From the NCBI RefSeq assembly GCF_001279775.1, contig NZ_LGDG01000264.1, positions 1 through 49,806 on the forward strand: DNA of 49,806 nt, written 5' to 3'. The position numbers and the translations under genes are program-made. The DNA is from Streptomyces sp. MMG1533 (GTDB lineage Bacteria > Actinomycetota > Actinomycetes > Streptomycetales > Streptomycetaceae). Below the pieces are notes generated by a model. It made no database searches. It worked only from the letters and a program-made list of their open reading frames with translations, and was not told the DNA's origin. Each line of letters begins with the position of its first letter. Positions within the stretch are counted from its first letter, which is position 1. Positions 1 to 8,571 of this stretch are shown here, piece by piece.

Positions 1-139
1 CCACCGCACCAGGCCCCCGCCGCACCACGCTCCCCCGTACCCGGCCCCCACCCTCTCCGCTTCGGACGCGCAAGCGGCACCGCCGTGCCTGCCTCCGAAC
101 AGACGCGGGCCCGGGACCTCGACGAAGAGGTGAAGAAGC

Positions 140-1663
140 ATGTCCCAAGGAACGCCTTCCGGCCCGAGCCACAGCCGCAGACGCGGACGCGGGCGCGGAC
201 CAGGGCGCACTGCCGCCGTCCTGCTCCTGACCCTGCTGGCAGGTGTCGCCGCGCTCCTGATACCCGCCTCGGCCGCCCAGGCCGCCACCACCGTGACCTT
301 CACGACCGGCGCGGCACGGACCGACACCAGCGGCAACGCCCTGCAGCTCCACGGCATGGGCATCATCAAGGTCGGTGACACCTGGTACGGCTTCGGCGAG
401 AACAAGACGGGCGTGACCTCGTCCAACACGTCCTTCCAGGCCATCGCCTGCTACAGCTCGACCGACCTGGCGAACTGGACGTACCGGGGCGACGCGCTGT
501 CCCTGCAGAGCAGCGGCGACCTCGGCCCGTCCCGGGTGGTCGAGCGGCCGAAGGTGATCTACAACGCCGCCACCCAGAAGTACGTGATGTACGTGCACAT
601 CGACAGCCTCACCTACTCCGAGGCCAAGGTCGGTGTCGCCACCAGCAGCACGCCCTGCGGCCCCTACGACTATCGGGGCAGCTCCCGCCCGCTGGGCCAA
701 CTGAGCCGTGACATCGGCCTGTTCCAGGACACCGACGGCACCGCCTACCTGATGTCGGAGGACCGCAACAACGGCCTGCGCATCGACCTGCTCTCCAGCG
801 ACTACCTCACCCCGGTGAGCACGGTCGCCATCCTGGGCAGCGGCGGCGGCGCCAACAGCTTCGAGTCACCCGCGATGATCAAGGCCAACGGGATCTACTA
901 CCTGCTGGCCTCGCACCTGACCGGCTGGAGCCTGAACGACAACGTCTACTCCACCGCCACCTCCATCAGCGGCACCTGGTCCGCGATGAGGAACTTCGCC
1001 GCCCCGGGCACCAAGACGTACGGCAGCCAGACCGCCAACATCATCACGGTGGCCGGCACCTCCGGTACGACGTACATCTACGCCGGTGACCGCTGGAACG
1101 CCTCCGACCTCGGCGCGTCCCAGCTCATCTGGCTGCCACTGACCATCAGCGGTACGACGGTGAACCTCGGCCAGTACCCGACCTGGTCACTGGATGTCCA
1201 GGCAGGCACCTGGACGCCGAACAGCGGCGTGCCGAGTGCGACGGCCCACACCCTGACGAACTCGGGCAGCTCCATGCTGCTCGACGTCACCGGCGCCTCC
1301 ACCGCCACCAACGCAGGCGTCATCCAGGCGACCGGCACGGGCGGGGCGGACCAGCGGTGGACTCTCACCAAGGTCTCGGCCAACATCTACACGCTGAAGA
1401 ACGTCAACAGCGGGCTGTGCCTGGACGTCCCCAGCAAGTCGACCGCAGAGAACCGCCAGCTCATCCAGTGGACCTGCAACGGCGGCACCAACCAGCAGTT
1501 CTTCTTCGACCTGGTCGGCAGTTACACCGGCAGCGTCTACATGCTGGTGGCCGTGCACAGCGGGCTGAACATCGGAGTGCTGAACAGCGCGACGACGACC
1601 GGAGCGGCCGTCGTCCAGCTGACGGGCACGGGTGCGACGAGCCAGAAGTGGACCGTCGGCTGA
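140..1663 (+). CDS. Secreted GH43 (subfamily 24-like) exo-beta-1,3-galactanase with C-terminal CBM13
   Basis: The 507-residue protein starts with an Arg-rich n-region and a signal peptide ending near AQA (about residue 48). Residues about 51-350 form a five-bladed GH43 propeller and 365-505 a ricin-type CBM13 with the QxW-like repeats DQRWTL, NQQFFF and SQKWTV. Motifs ERPKVIYN, FESPAM and GSQTANI match the exo-beta-1,3-galactanase group. In the fungal enzyme of this group a Glu in the ESPA-type motif is the acid and a Gln takes the place of the usual Asp base; here the Gln of GSQTANI would be that residue (family knowledge plus inference). The likely role is to trim beta-1,3-galactan main chains of arabinogalactan outside the cell. 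The start follows the purine-rich GAAGAGGTGAAG. It stands alone, with a strong hairpin behind it. Confidence 0.82.
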   Translation: MSQGTPSGPSHSRRRGRGRGPGRTAAVLLLTLLAGVAALLIPASAAQAATTVTFTTGAARTDTSGNALQLHGMGIIKVGDTWYGFGENKTGVTSSNTSFQAIACYSSTDLANWTYRGDALSLQSSGDLGPSRVVERPKVIYNAATQKYVMYVHIDSLTYSEAKVGVATSSTPCGPYDYRGSSRPLGQLSRDIGLFQDTDGTAYLMSEDRNNGLRIDLLSSDYLTPVSTVAILGSGGGANSFESPAMIKANGIYYLLASHLTGWSLNDNVYSTATSISGTWSAMRNFAAPGTKTYGSQTANIITVAGTSGTTYIYAGDRWNASDLGASQLIWLPLTISGTTVNLGQYPTWSLDVQAGTWTPNSGVPSATAHTLTNSGSSMLLDVTGASTATNAGVIQATGTGGADQRWTLTKVSANIYTLKNVNSGLCLDVPSKSTAENRQLIQWTCNGGTNQQFFFDLVGSYTGSVYMLVAVHSGLNIGVLNSATTTGAAVVQLTGTGATSQKWTVG

Positions 1664-1685
1664 CGGCCTCGCGGTGAGCCCGTGA

Positions 1686-1713
1686 GTGCCGGCCCGGGGC
1701 AGCGGGCCGGCAC
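1686..1713. terminator. Hairpin terminator between convergent genes
   Basis: A perfect 10-bp inverted repeat, GTGCCGGCCC / GGGCCGGCAC, surrounds an 8-nt loop just after the GH43 stop codon. There is no U-tract, as is usual in Streptomyces. It can serve the GH43 gene and the opposing membrane protein gene. Confidence 0.7.
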
Positions 1714-1818
1714 CATGGGCCCGGCCGTTTTCTCGCCGGCCCGGCCCGGGCACTGTGAGCGGCGCGGAGCCGGGTATTCCCGGAATGCCTGAACGACGGT
1801 CCGACCGGCCGACGGCCG

Positions 1819-2637
1819 TCAGGGGCATTCGTACGTGAGGTGGGTGGTGACCGTGCGGTGGCCAGGGGAGAGGATCCGTAGTTCGGCCCGTGCCGTGTAG
1901 TGGCCCTTGCCCTGGAAGGTCCACAGCAGGTGCAGACGTGCCTGTCTCTGGCCCCGGACCACCACTTCGCGCAGGACGCCCGAGGCGGTGCCGTCGCTTC
2001 GGGTCCAGCGGTAGGAGAGCGTGCCCGGTCGGCCGTTCGTGTCGACGAGGGCGACTATGTCCGCTGTGCCGTCGCATCCCAGAACCGTCGGCCGGGCCGT
2101 GACCGCCGCCGTACGCACCGCGACGGAAGGCCCGAGGCGCTGCCAGGCGAGGAAGGCGATGACGGCGATCAGCACGAGCGCGGGCAGAGCGTGTCTTCGC
2201 AGACGTCGGCGCGGGGGCACGCGAGGCGGCGGCACCGCGGGCAGCGTCCTGTGAGTACGGTCCGCGACGGCGGCTGTCACCCCCGGGCCGAAACGCAGCA
2301 CGGTGCCTTCGGAACGGTCGGGCAGCGTCGGCGGCGTCGGCAGGATCTCCGTGGAGGGCTGCCCGACGAGGGTGGTGTCCTCCCGCTCGGGCCTCTGGAT
2401 CCAGTGGCTGGCCAGCACCGTGGCGCTGTACTCGGCGTCGGCGGAGCGGGGTTCGTCGCTCGGGGCGTGTTCGTCGGTGGGGCCGAGGTGGAGGGTGGAG
2501 GTGTGGTCGTCGGCGGGGCCGAGCACCCGGGTTTCGTCGGCCGGGTCGAGCACCCGGGTTTCGTCGGCGGGGCCGAGCACCCGGGTGGGTTCCCAGTCCT
2601 CGGCAGACGCGGGAGTGCGGTCGTTGTGAGCGCTCAT
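1819..2637 (-). CDS. Single-pass membrane protein coupled to the Ser/Thr kinase; N-terminal TRVL repeats
   Basis: The 272-residue start at 2637 gives an ATGA overlap with the kinase stop, implying translational coupling. The cytoplasmic N-terminus carries three nine-residue repeats of the form TRVL(G/D)PAD(D/E) (about residues 18-45), each with a Thr in an acidic setting. An Arg/Pro-rich stretch leads to one transmembrane segment (about 149-167) and an extracellular domain of about 100 residues with Cys near each end. That domain resembles the kinase's own ectodomain: TFQGKGHY here against TFQGTGCY there, both ending in a Cys-containing tail. The repeats could be phospho-acceptor sites for the neighbouring kinase or ligands for FHA domains; this is inference. 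I know no named family for it. Confidence 0.8.
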   Translation of the reverse strand: MSAHNDRTPASAEDWEPTRVLGPADETRVLDPADETRVLGPADDHTSTLHLGPTDEHAPSDEPRSADAEYSATVLASHWIQRPEREDTTLVGQPSTEILPTPPTLPDRSEGTVLRFGPGVTAAVADRTHRTLPAVPPPRVPPRRRLRRHALPALVLIAVIAFLAWQRLGPSVAVRTAAVTARPTVLGCDGTADIVALVDTNGRPGTLSYRWTRSDGTASGVLREVVVRGQRQARLHLLWTFQGKGHYTARAELRILSPGHRTVTTHLTYECP

Positions 2638-4274
2638 CCGATGACACACCGCCTGGTCAGAAGCTGCTGCGAGGCGCCGCCGTCGGCGGAGGCCGGAGTG
2701 GTCGTGGCCTGCACCGCCCAGTAGCAGCCGGTGCCCTGGAAGGTGTGGTCGACGGTGAGCGTGTACTGGGTCGCGCCGCTGCGCTCGAACGTCTGGGACG
2801 CACCGTCCGGGGTGCCGAGCTGTCCCCCGGTGTTACCCGTGAACCACGAGACGGTGATGGAGAGCGGCCCGGTGCCGTCCGTGGTGATGTCGATCGTTGC
2901 CGTGCCGGTTGTCGGACCCGTCTGCTGGAAGCCCGACACCGCGACGTCCTTGACGGCGGGAGCGGCCGGCGGGGTGGGGGAAGCGGTCGTCGGCGTCGCC
3001 TCGGTGGTCGCCCCGCCGGGCGTACTCGTCTCCGGGGCCGGAGCCGTGGTGGCGGACGCCGAGGGCTCGTCGGTGCCGGCGGTCGCCGGGTCCGATGGCG
3101 ACAGGCTGGGTGACACGGTGGACGTCGGGGTCGGCGGGGACGAGCTCGCCGACGCGGTCGGACCGGTGGGCCCTCCCGGCTCCACACCGGGCTGGGCACT
3201 GGTGGTGGCCAGGGCCTGCGCCGCCTGTTGCGGATCCGCTCCCGGGGTGTGCTGGATGCCGTAGGACAGGACGACGGCCAGAAGCACGGCCGCACCGGCC
3301 ACCAGCATCCCCGGCCGGCCGGGACGCCACGACTGCGCCCCGCCGAGGCCCGGTTCGCGGCTCAGGACCGTGCGTGCGGTGTCCGTGGTGGTTCGCGGGG
3401 CGCTGCGGGCCGAGGGCAGCAGCAGCGGCAGCAGGGCCACCAGCGCGGCGAGCCGGCCGCGGCCGCGTTCCTCCCAGTCGGGCCCGTAGGCGGCGCCGGC
3501 CACCGCCTCGAGTTCGGTGACGAACTCCTCGGCGTGTGTGGGCCGTTCCCGCGGGTCCTTGGCCAGACCGCGCCGGACCAGCTCCCGCACCGCCTCGGGG
3601 GCCTCCTCTGCGGGTACGGGCGCGTCGACGTGCTGCAGCGCGAGTTCGGCGAGATTGTCACCCGCGTACGGCTTGTGGCCCGTCAGGCACTCGAAGAAGG
3701 TGGCCGTGGCCGCGTACACGTCGGCGGCGGGAGAGGCGGGCGCGCCGGTCCACTGCTCCGGGGCCATGTAGGAGGGGGTTCCCGCCACTCCGACGCTGGT
3801 GCCGGCGTCCACCGCGATCCCGAAGTCGACGAGCTTGGACGATCCGTCCGGCAGGACCAGGACGTTCGCCGGCTTGTAGTCGCGGTGGACGACGCCGACG
3901 CGGTGGGCGTCGGCCAGGCCGAGCAACGACCCCTTGAGGACCACGAGTGCGGCCTCGGGATCGAGCGGGCCCTCCCTGGTCAGCAGGGCCCGCAACGAGA
4001 CACCGTCCACCAGCTCCATCACGATGGCGGCGCCGTCCGGGCTCTCGACGTACTCGTACAACCCGGTGACGTACGGGCTCTCCAGGCCGCCGAGCAGCCG
4101 CGCCTCCGCCCTGAACTCGCGTACGAAGCCCGGCCGGGTGCGCAGTGATTCGCTGAGGTACTTCACCGCGACCGGAACGCCGGTCTCCTCGTGCACGGCC
4201 AGGACGACCCGCCCGCTTGCCCCCGATCCGAGCTCCAGTGACTCGGTGTATCCGGGCACTGCCCATGTGTTCAT
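2634..4274 (-). CDS. Transmembrane eukaryotic-type Ser/Thr protein kinase (PknB-like fold)
   Basis: The ATG at 4274 follows a GGGGGG purine run; a longer frame upstream has no ribosome site. The 546-residue protein has a kinase domain at about 8-270: glycine loop GSGASG, AVKYL Lys at 38, catalytic HRDYKPAN (Asp 132, Asn 137), DFG at 150-152 and GTPSYMAPEQ. All catalytic residues are present. A hydrophobic juxtamembrane stretch (about 280-295) precedes the main transmembrane segment (about 323-342), then a Pro/Thr/Ser-rich stalk and a compact extracellular domain of about 95 residues. There are no PASTA repeats, so the ligand is not predicted to be muropeptide-type. It is co-transcribed with a membrane partner bearing a related ectodomain. 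Confidence 0.9.
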   Translation of the reverse strand: MNTWAVPGYTESLELGSGASGRVVLAVHEETGVPVAVKYLSESLRTRPGFVREFRAEARLLGGLESPYVTGLYEYVESPDGAAIVMELVDGVSLRALLTREGPLDPEAALVVLKGSLLGLADAHRVGVVHRDYKPANVLVLPDGSSKLVDFGIAVDAGTSVGVAGTPSYMAPEQWTGAPASPAADVYAATATFFECLTGHKPYAGDNLAELALQHVDAPVPAEEAPEAVRELVRRGLAKDPRERPTHAEEFVTELEAVAGAAYGPDWEERGRGRLAALVALLPLLLPSARSAPRTTTDTARTVLSREPGLGGAQSWRPGRPGMLVAGAAVLLAVVLSYGIQHTPGADPQQAAQALATTSAQPGVEPGGPTGPTASASSSPPTPTSTVSPSLSPSDPATAGTDEPSASATTAPAPETSTPGGATTEATPTTASPTPPAAPAVKDVAVSGFQQTGPTTGTATIDITTDGTGPLSITVSWFTGNTGGQLGTPDGASQTFERSGATQYTLTVDHTFQGTGCYWAVQATTTPASADGGASQQLLTRRCVIG

Positions 4275-4658
4275 TCCAGCCCCCCAAGGCCGCGCGTGCT
4301 GCCGGAAACCCACCCGCCTCGGAGCTTCGGCCACGCGCCCAAAGACACATTTCCAGCCACTGCGGTTGCGGTGCGGCATCCGGTATCCCCGTTCCGGACG
4401 TCGGCAGCCGGCATATCGGAGGGAGCACCACTGGATAGTGCCTCAGAACCTGTACAGATCGGCCCGGAACGCCGGTAACAGTCCGGCGTACGGTCCGGGA
4501 CCCACGCGGGTGCGCGACCGACCCGGCCCGTTTCCTTCCCCTTTCGCCGCCGCTGCGACGTGGATCAGGGGTGGCTGAAAGAGATCGGATGAATCAAGCG
4601 GGACGCGCCACCGGTGACCGGGACTTCGGGTGCAACGGTGGAGCGGGTGGGGGGGCTT
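4275..4658. other. Intergenic region upstream of the kinase gene
   Basis: No gene, hairpin or convincing promoter pair was recognised here. It contains the 5' region of the kinase operon and the 3' side of the serine hydrolase gene. Confidence 0.5.
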
Positions 4659-5867
4659 CTAGCGCGGGGGGACCGGGCGGTCGTAGATGTTGCCGGGGGT
4701 GACGATCTCAGTGATCGCTCGGGCGACCAGCGAGGACGGTTCCTGGCCGTCATGTGTGTCGTCGGTGTTGAGCAGCAGCACCAAGGTCGCCTTCCGCGAG
4801 GGGAGGTAGACGGTCACGCTTTCGTAGCCCGGGATGGAGCCGTTGTGCCCGATCCAGCCGCCGCTCTCGAAGATGCCGAGGCCGTAGCTCGTGCCGGGGT
4901 AGCCGGTCGGCAGCATTTTGAGCCGCTGCCTCTGGGTCTCCGGGCTGAGCAGCGTCCCGGTGGCGAGGGTCTTGGCCCAGCGGCGCAGGTCGTGCAGGTT
5001 GGAGATCATCGCCCCGGCCGACCAGGCCCAACTGGGGTTCCAGTCGGTGGAGTCCTCGACCTCGCCGCTCAGCGTCTGATTGGTGTAACCCCGCGCATGC
5101 GGCTCGGGGAACTCGGGGCCGCAGGGGAACAGCGTGTGGTCGAGGTGGGCCGGGCGGAGCACCCGCTGGTGGATGAAGTCGGCGACGCTGTGACCGCTGA
5201 TCTTCTCGATCACCAGGCCGAGGAGGACGAGGTTGCTGTTGGAGTACTGGAACTGCTTGCCCGGTGCGAAGGTGTTGCGGTGCTTGAAACCGTACGCGAG
5301 CACCTCCCGCGGGGTGAACGAGCGGCTCGGGTCGCTCAGCAGGTCGTGCACGAAGTCAGGGTCGGCCGTGTAGGGGAACAGGCCACTGCGCATCTCCGCG
5401 AGGTGGCGCAGCGTGATCCTGCGACCGTTCGGCACGCCGCGGACATAGCGGGAGATCGGGTCGTCCAGTCGGATCCGCCGGTCGTCGACGAGCTTGAGCA
5501 GCGCAGTGACCGTGAAGGTCTTGGTCTCGCTGCCGATCCGCATGTACAGGTCGGTGGTCATCGGCTCGCGGGTGGCGGTGTCGGCAACCCCGGTCGCGCG
5601 GACGTAGCATCCCTTGCCCGGCATCCACAGTCCGACGGCGACACCCGGGATGCCTGCCTCCCGGCGGACGTTCTCGACGGCCTTGTCCAGCCGAGCGGTC
5701 ATGTCGCGACCGAGGCCGTCCGGCGGGCACTCGTCCCGGCCGTGCCGGTCGACGCCCACGAGGCGGACCGCAGTGGCGCCAGTGGCAGGAGTCGCTGCCA
5801 TCGGGGTCAGTACGGACCCCACCAGCAGCGCAGCTGCGAACAGACGTCGGGAGGGACTACGTCGCAT
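4659..5867 (-). CDS. Secreted serine hydrolase, DD-peptidase R61 / class C beta-lactamase fold
   Basis: The start at 5867 gives a 402-residue protein with a signal peptide (MRRSPSRRLF, hydrophobic core, cleavage near ATGA). The three active-site motifs of the family are all visible: SETK (Ser 113, Lys 116), YSN in QYSNSN, and HNG in GHNGSIPGY as the third-box equivalent. Length and motif spacing fit the R61 D-alanyl-D-alanine carboxypeptidase group rather than a true beta-lactamase. It probably acts on D-Ala-D-Ala peptides or related esters outside the membrane; exact substrate cannot be told from sequence. It is monocistronic, and diverges from the lipoprotein gene at 6260. Confidence 0.85.
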   Translation of the reverse strand: MRRSPSRRLFAAALLVGSVLTPMAATPATGATAVRLVGVDRHGRDECPPDGLGRDMTARLDKAVENVRREAGIPGVAVGLWMPGKGCYVRATGVADTATREPMTTDLYMRIGSETKTFTVTALLKLVDDRRIRLDDPISRYVRGVPNGRRITLRHLAEMRSGLFPYTADPDFVHDLLSDPSRSFTPREVLAYGFKHRNTFAPGKQFQYSNSNLVLLGLVIEKISGHSVADFIHQRVLRPAHLDHTLFPCGPEFPEPHARGYTNQTLSGEVEDSTDWNPSWAWSAGAMISNLHDLRRWAKTLATGTLLSPETQRQRLKMLPTGYPGTSYGLGIFESGGWIGHNGSIPGYESVTVYLPSRKATLVLLLNTDDTHDGQEPSSLVARAITEIVTPGNIYDRPVPPR

Positions 5868-6259
5868 GTCGGGGCCGTTCTTCCGGATCGGAGCTGACGG
5901 TGCAACGCCACCATCCGGAGTCCGGTGGGAGGTCCTCCTGCGGTACGCGTCCCTGCGAGTCCACTCGATCGGACCGACGTTCGCTCTCGACACATGGCCG
6001 GCCCGCATGCCGGGACGGCCTCGCGTGAAGGCGGCGATGGGTCGCCTGCGCACGTGCCTGCGTGACGCAAGGCGGCGCGTCGACGAACTGCTGTGCACAG
6101 CCGATGTGTTGCTGTGTCACGGCTGTGCCACGGCGGCGTCCTGAAGGGAAGACGGGCGTGACCTGCGGGCTCTGGGGTCCCTCATAGTCGTCACGGAGCG
6201 GGAAACCGGCGGAGAACGCCGCCGGCTCCCCTCTGCCCCCACCCCGGAAGGAACCTCCC
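5868..6259. other. Divergent intergenic region, nothing specific recognised
   Basis: This 392-bp stretch lies between the divergent hydrolase and lipoprotein genes. Apart from the ribosome site GGAAGGA before 6260 I see no confident promoter, repeat or RNA structure. Confidence 0.5.
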
Positions 6260-7066
6260 GTGATGAACCGCCACCTGCGCAAGGCCGTCGTCGCCACCGC
6301 CGCGATCACCGCCGGGCTGCTGATGACGGCGTGCCAGAACGGCACCGACGACAGCTCGTCGGGCAGGAGCGGAACGGGCAAGAGCGGAACGGGCGCGACG
6401 GCGGTCGCGGAGAAGGCGTCGGACTCCAAGAACTCCAAGAACTCCAAGAACTCCGAGGGCGTCAGCGGTTCGTTCGAAAACGGCGAGGTCACCTATCTCG
6501 CCCCGGGCAAGTACATCGTGTCCGTACCGGGCAAGGACGCCCAGCAGTTCCTGGTGGCCGACGACACCGAGGTCTACGGCGTCGGCACGATATGCGGCGA
6601 GGCGGGATCCAAGGTGGACGCGCCCTGCACGCTGGATCAGCTGGAGGCGGCGGCCAAGAAGGACGCCGTGAGCGCCGACGTGGAGATGAAGAACGGCATC
6701 GCCACCCTGGTGACCGAGCGGCGTGCCGCCCAGCAGGACGCCGGCTCCGACTCCGGCAAGACCGTCGTCGAGGGCATCGACGAGGGCAAGGGTGTCAACG
6801 GGACCTGGTTCGGCAACGTCTCCTACCTGGCGCCGGGCAAGTACACGGTCAGCGACATGAAGGGCACCGAGCAGCAGTTCCTCCTCGCCGAGGACACCAA
6901 GATCTGGGGCTACGGCGACATCTGCGGTGACACGAACACCGGTGAAGGCGGCCAGGGCGGCACCGAGTGCACCGAGGCCGAACTGGAGACGGCCGCCAAG
7001 AAGGGCTTCACCGCCGAGGTCGTGATCGGCAACGGCATCGCGACCACCATCCGCGACGACCACTGA
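6260..7066 (+). CDS. Lipoprotein with two copies of a YLAPGKY domain
   Basis: Starts at GTG 6260 or ATG 6263 behind GGAAGGA. The lipobox LMTAC places the lipid-modified Cys at residue 25. A Ser/Gly/Lys linker containing three KNS repeats leads to two homologous domains of about 85 residues (roughly 70-155 and 177-265). Each copy has YLAPGKY, QQF(L)(V/L)A(D/E)DT, a GxGxICG motif, a conserved second Cys, an acidic LExAAKK helix and a closing NGIAT. The paired Cys residues could form a disulfide in each domain. It should be anchored outside the membrane. I do not recognise a named family; function is unknown. Confidence 0.85.
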   Translation: MMNRHLRKAVVATAAITAGLLMTACQNGTDDSSSGRSGTGKSGTGATAVAEKASDSKNSKNSKNSEGVSGSFENGEVTYLAPGKYIVSVPGKDAQQFLVADDTEVYGVGTICGEAGSKVDAPCTLDQLEAAAKKDAVSADVEMKNGIATLVTERRAAQQDAGSDSGKTVVEGIDEGKGVNGTWFGNVSYLAPGKYTVSDMKGTEQQFLLAEDTKIWGYGDICGDTNTGEGGQGGTECTEAELETAAKKGFTAEVVIGNGIATTIRDDH

Positions 7067-7103
7067 GCCGCATCCCAAGCCGTGAGCGCGAGTTCGGTTC
7101 GCC

Positions 7104-7220
7104 TCAGCCGGTCCAGTGGCCCGAAGTGAAGGTCACCGCGAGCACCACCATCAGCGGAGCCACCGCGCCGACGTACGCCTCCTTCACCCACCCGCGCCGC
7201 AGGCTCCAGTGGGCTGGCAT
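7104..7220 (-). CDS. Possible 38-residue membrane peptide
   Basis: The stretch between the lipoprotein and the LacI gene (7067-7390) holds one weak candidate: an ATG at 7220 reading MPAHWSLRRGWVKEAY followed by one hydrophobic segment (AVAPLMVVLAV) and a short polar end. The Arg/Lys-rich start before a single hydrophobic helix looks like a small membrane protein, but no clear ribosome site precedes it. Nothing else is seen in this gap. Confidence 0.25.
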   Translation of the reverse strand: MPAHWSLRRGWVKEAYVGAVAPLMVVLAVTFTSGHWTG

Positions 7221-7390
7221 GCATCCCGCGCTGCACCTGCCGCCCGTGATCTGGATCACGTTGCCCTTTGAGCCCCGCCCCTCCGGTCTTGCCTCCTCGT
7301 ACCGGGCCCCGTTACCTTGCGGCGGGGTCTCTGGCCAGGTACGCGGTGCGGTCCGGCGCATCAACGTTCGGCGTACGGAACGGACATCGG

Positions 7391-8431
7391 GTGACAGGTC
7401 GAGGCAAGGGCCGGCAGGAAGCGCAGTACGGCCTGCTCACGAGCATCGCCGCCGAGGCGGAGGTCTCGCTCAGCACCGTGTCCAAGGTGGTGCACCGACG
7501 CCGGGACGTGGGCGCGGTGACGCGGGACCGGGTCGAGGAGCTGCTGGCGCGACACGGGTACGTCCGCCCGTGGGAACGGGACCCCGCGACGCCCCGCCAG
7601 ATCATCGTCGTCTTCCGCGACCTGTCCGGCCCGTACACGCTGGAGGTCGCCCGGGGGATCGTCGACGCGGCCGGTGAGCTCGGCATCGACGTGGTCACCG
7701 GGACGACGAGCCGGCGGTCGATCTCCGGGTGGCTGGAGGAGTGCGTGGCGCTCGGCGCGGCGGGGCTCGTGATCGTGATCTCGATGCTGGCCGAGGAGGA
7801 CCAGCGACGGATCGTCGAGCAGCGGCTGCCGGTCGTCCTGATCGACCCCCTCAGCGCACCGTCGGAGGACATTCCCAGCATCGGGGTGACGAACTGGAGC
7901 GGAGCCCGGGAGGCGGTTCAGCACCTGCTGGGCCTTGGCCACACCCGGATCGGCATGGTCGCCGGCCGCTCCCACTCCCTGGCCGGGGCGGCGCGCGTGC
8001 ACGGTTACCGGGCCGCGCTGGAGGAAGCCGGGGTCGCCTACGACCCGGCGATCGTCCGCTCGACCGACTTCGACTACGCCGAGGCGCTCGCCGCGAGCCT
8101 GCAGATGCTGCGGGCCGAGGATCCGCCCACGGCCGTCTTCGCGGCCAGCGACGCGCAGGCACTCGGCGTGCTGGAGGCAGCCCGGCAGCAGGGACTCTCC
8201 GTACCGGACGATCTGGCGGTCATGTCCTTCGACGACACGCTCGTGGCGGCCATGGCCTGTCCGCCGCTGAGCGCGGTGCGCCAGCCGTTCGAGGAGCTGG
8301 GGCGCGAGGCGACCCGGGTGCTGCTGGATCTCGCCCAGGGCCGGCCGCCCGCGTCCCCGCGTATCGAGCTGGCCACGGAACTGGTATTGCGGACTTCGAC
8401 GTCCGCTCGCCGCCGCGTCAATACCGCGTAA
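7391..8431 (+). CDS. LacI-family transcriptional regulator of the first sugar locus
   Basis: The GTG at 7391 gives 346 residues with the usual layout; upstream codons in the same frame are non-homologous. The N-terminal helix-turn-helix reads SIAAEAEVSLSTVSKVV, with the hinge and periplasmic-binding-protein-like sugar domain following (VFRDLSGPYT, SDAQALGVLEAA, VMSFDDT, LSAVRQPFEELG). It lies 140 bp upstream of the GH93-like gene in the same direction. It is the obvious candidate to bind the CGAAA-N3-TTTCG palindromes found before that gene and before the transporter operon, with an arabino-oligosaccharide as inducer; both points are inferred. Confidence 0.88.
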   Translation: MTGRGKGRQEAQYGLLTSIAAEAEVSLSTVSKVVHRRRDVGAVTRDRVEELLARHGYVRPWERDPATPRQIIVVFRDLSGPYTLEVARGIVDAAGELGIDVVTGTTSRRSISGWLEECVALGAAGLVIVISMLAEEDQRRIVEQRLPVVLIDPLSAPSEDIPSIGVTNWSGAREAVQHLLGLGHTRIGMVAGRSHSLAGAARVHGYRAALEEAGVAYDPAIVRSTDFDYAEALAASLQMLRAEDPPTAVFAASDAQALGVLEAARQQGLSVPDDLAVMSFDDTLVAAMACPPLSAVRQPFEELGREATRVLLDLAQGRPPASPRIELATELVLRTSTSARRRVNTA

Positions 8432-8443
8432 CCCGTGACCTCG

Positions 8444-8456
8444 CGAAACCCTTTCG
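8444..8456. promoter_or_regulatory. Candidate LacI-type operator CGAAA-N3-TTTCG, copy 1
   Basis: Perfect palindrome CGAAACCCTTTCG, extended by one more G/C pair (8443-8457). It lies between the LacI gene and the GH93-like gene, just upstream of a possible promoter. The same arms and spacing recur at 16589 and 16689. Confidence 0.6.
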
Positions 8457-8466
8457 CAATGTGCCG

Positions 8467-8495
8467 GTGACAGTGCGGTGTCCCCTGCGAATACT
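8467..8495 (+). promoter_or_regulatory. Possible promoter of the GH93-like gene
   Basis: GTGACA (8467-8472) and AATACT (8490-8495) are separated by 17 bp, a fair match to the principal-sigma consensus. The palindrome at 8444-8456 ends 10 bp upstream of the -35 element. Confidence 0.4.
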
Positions 8496-8571
8496 GGCCT
8501 CCTGCACCGCACCCCTCCCCCATTCCCTCCATGGAACGTGGTGCGCGCCTCCCTCGGTGAAAGGAACGCCG

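Noticed and set aside
1187..2647. Long minus-strand open frame of 486 codons
   Set aside because: It is an out-of-phase reading through the GH43 3' end and the membrane protein gene, Arg/Pro-rich with no signal or domain, typical of high-GC shadow frames.
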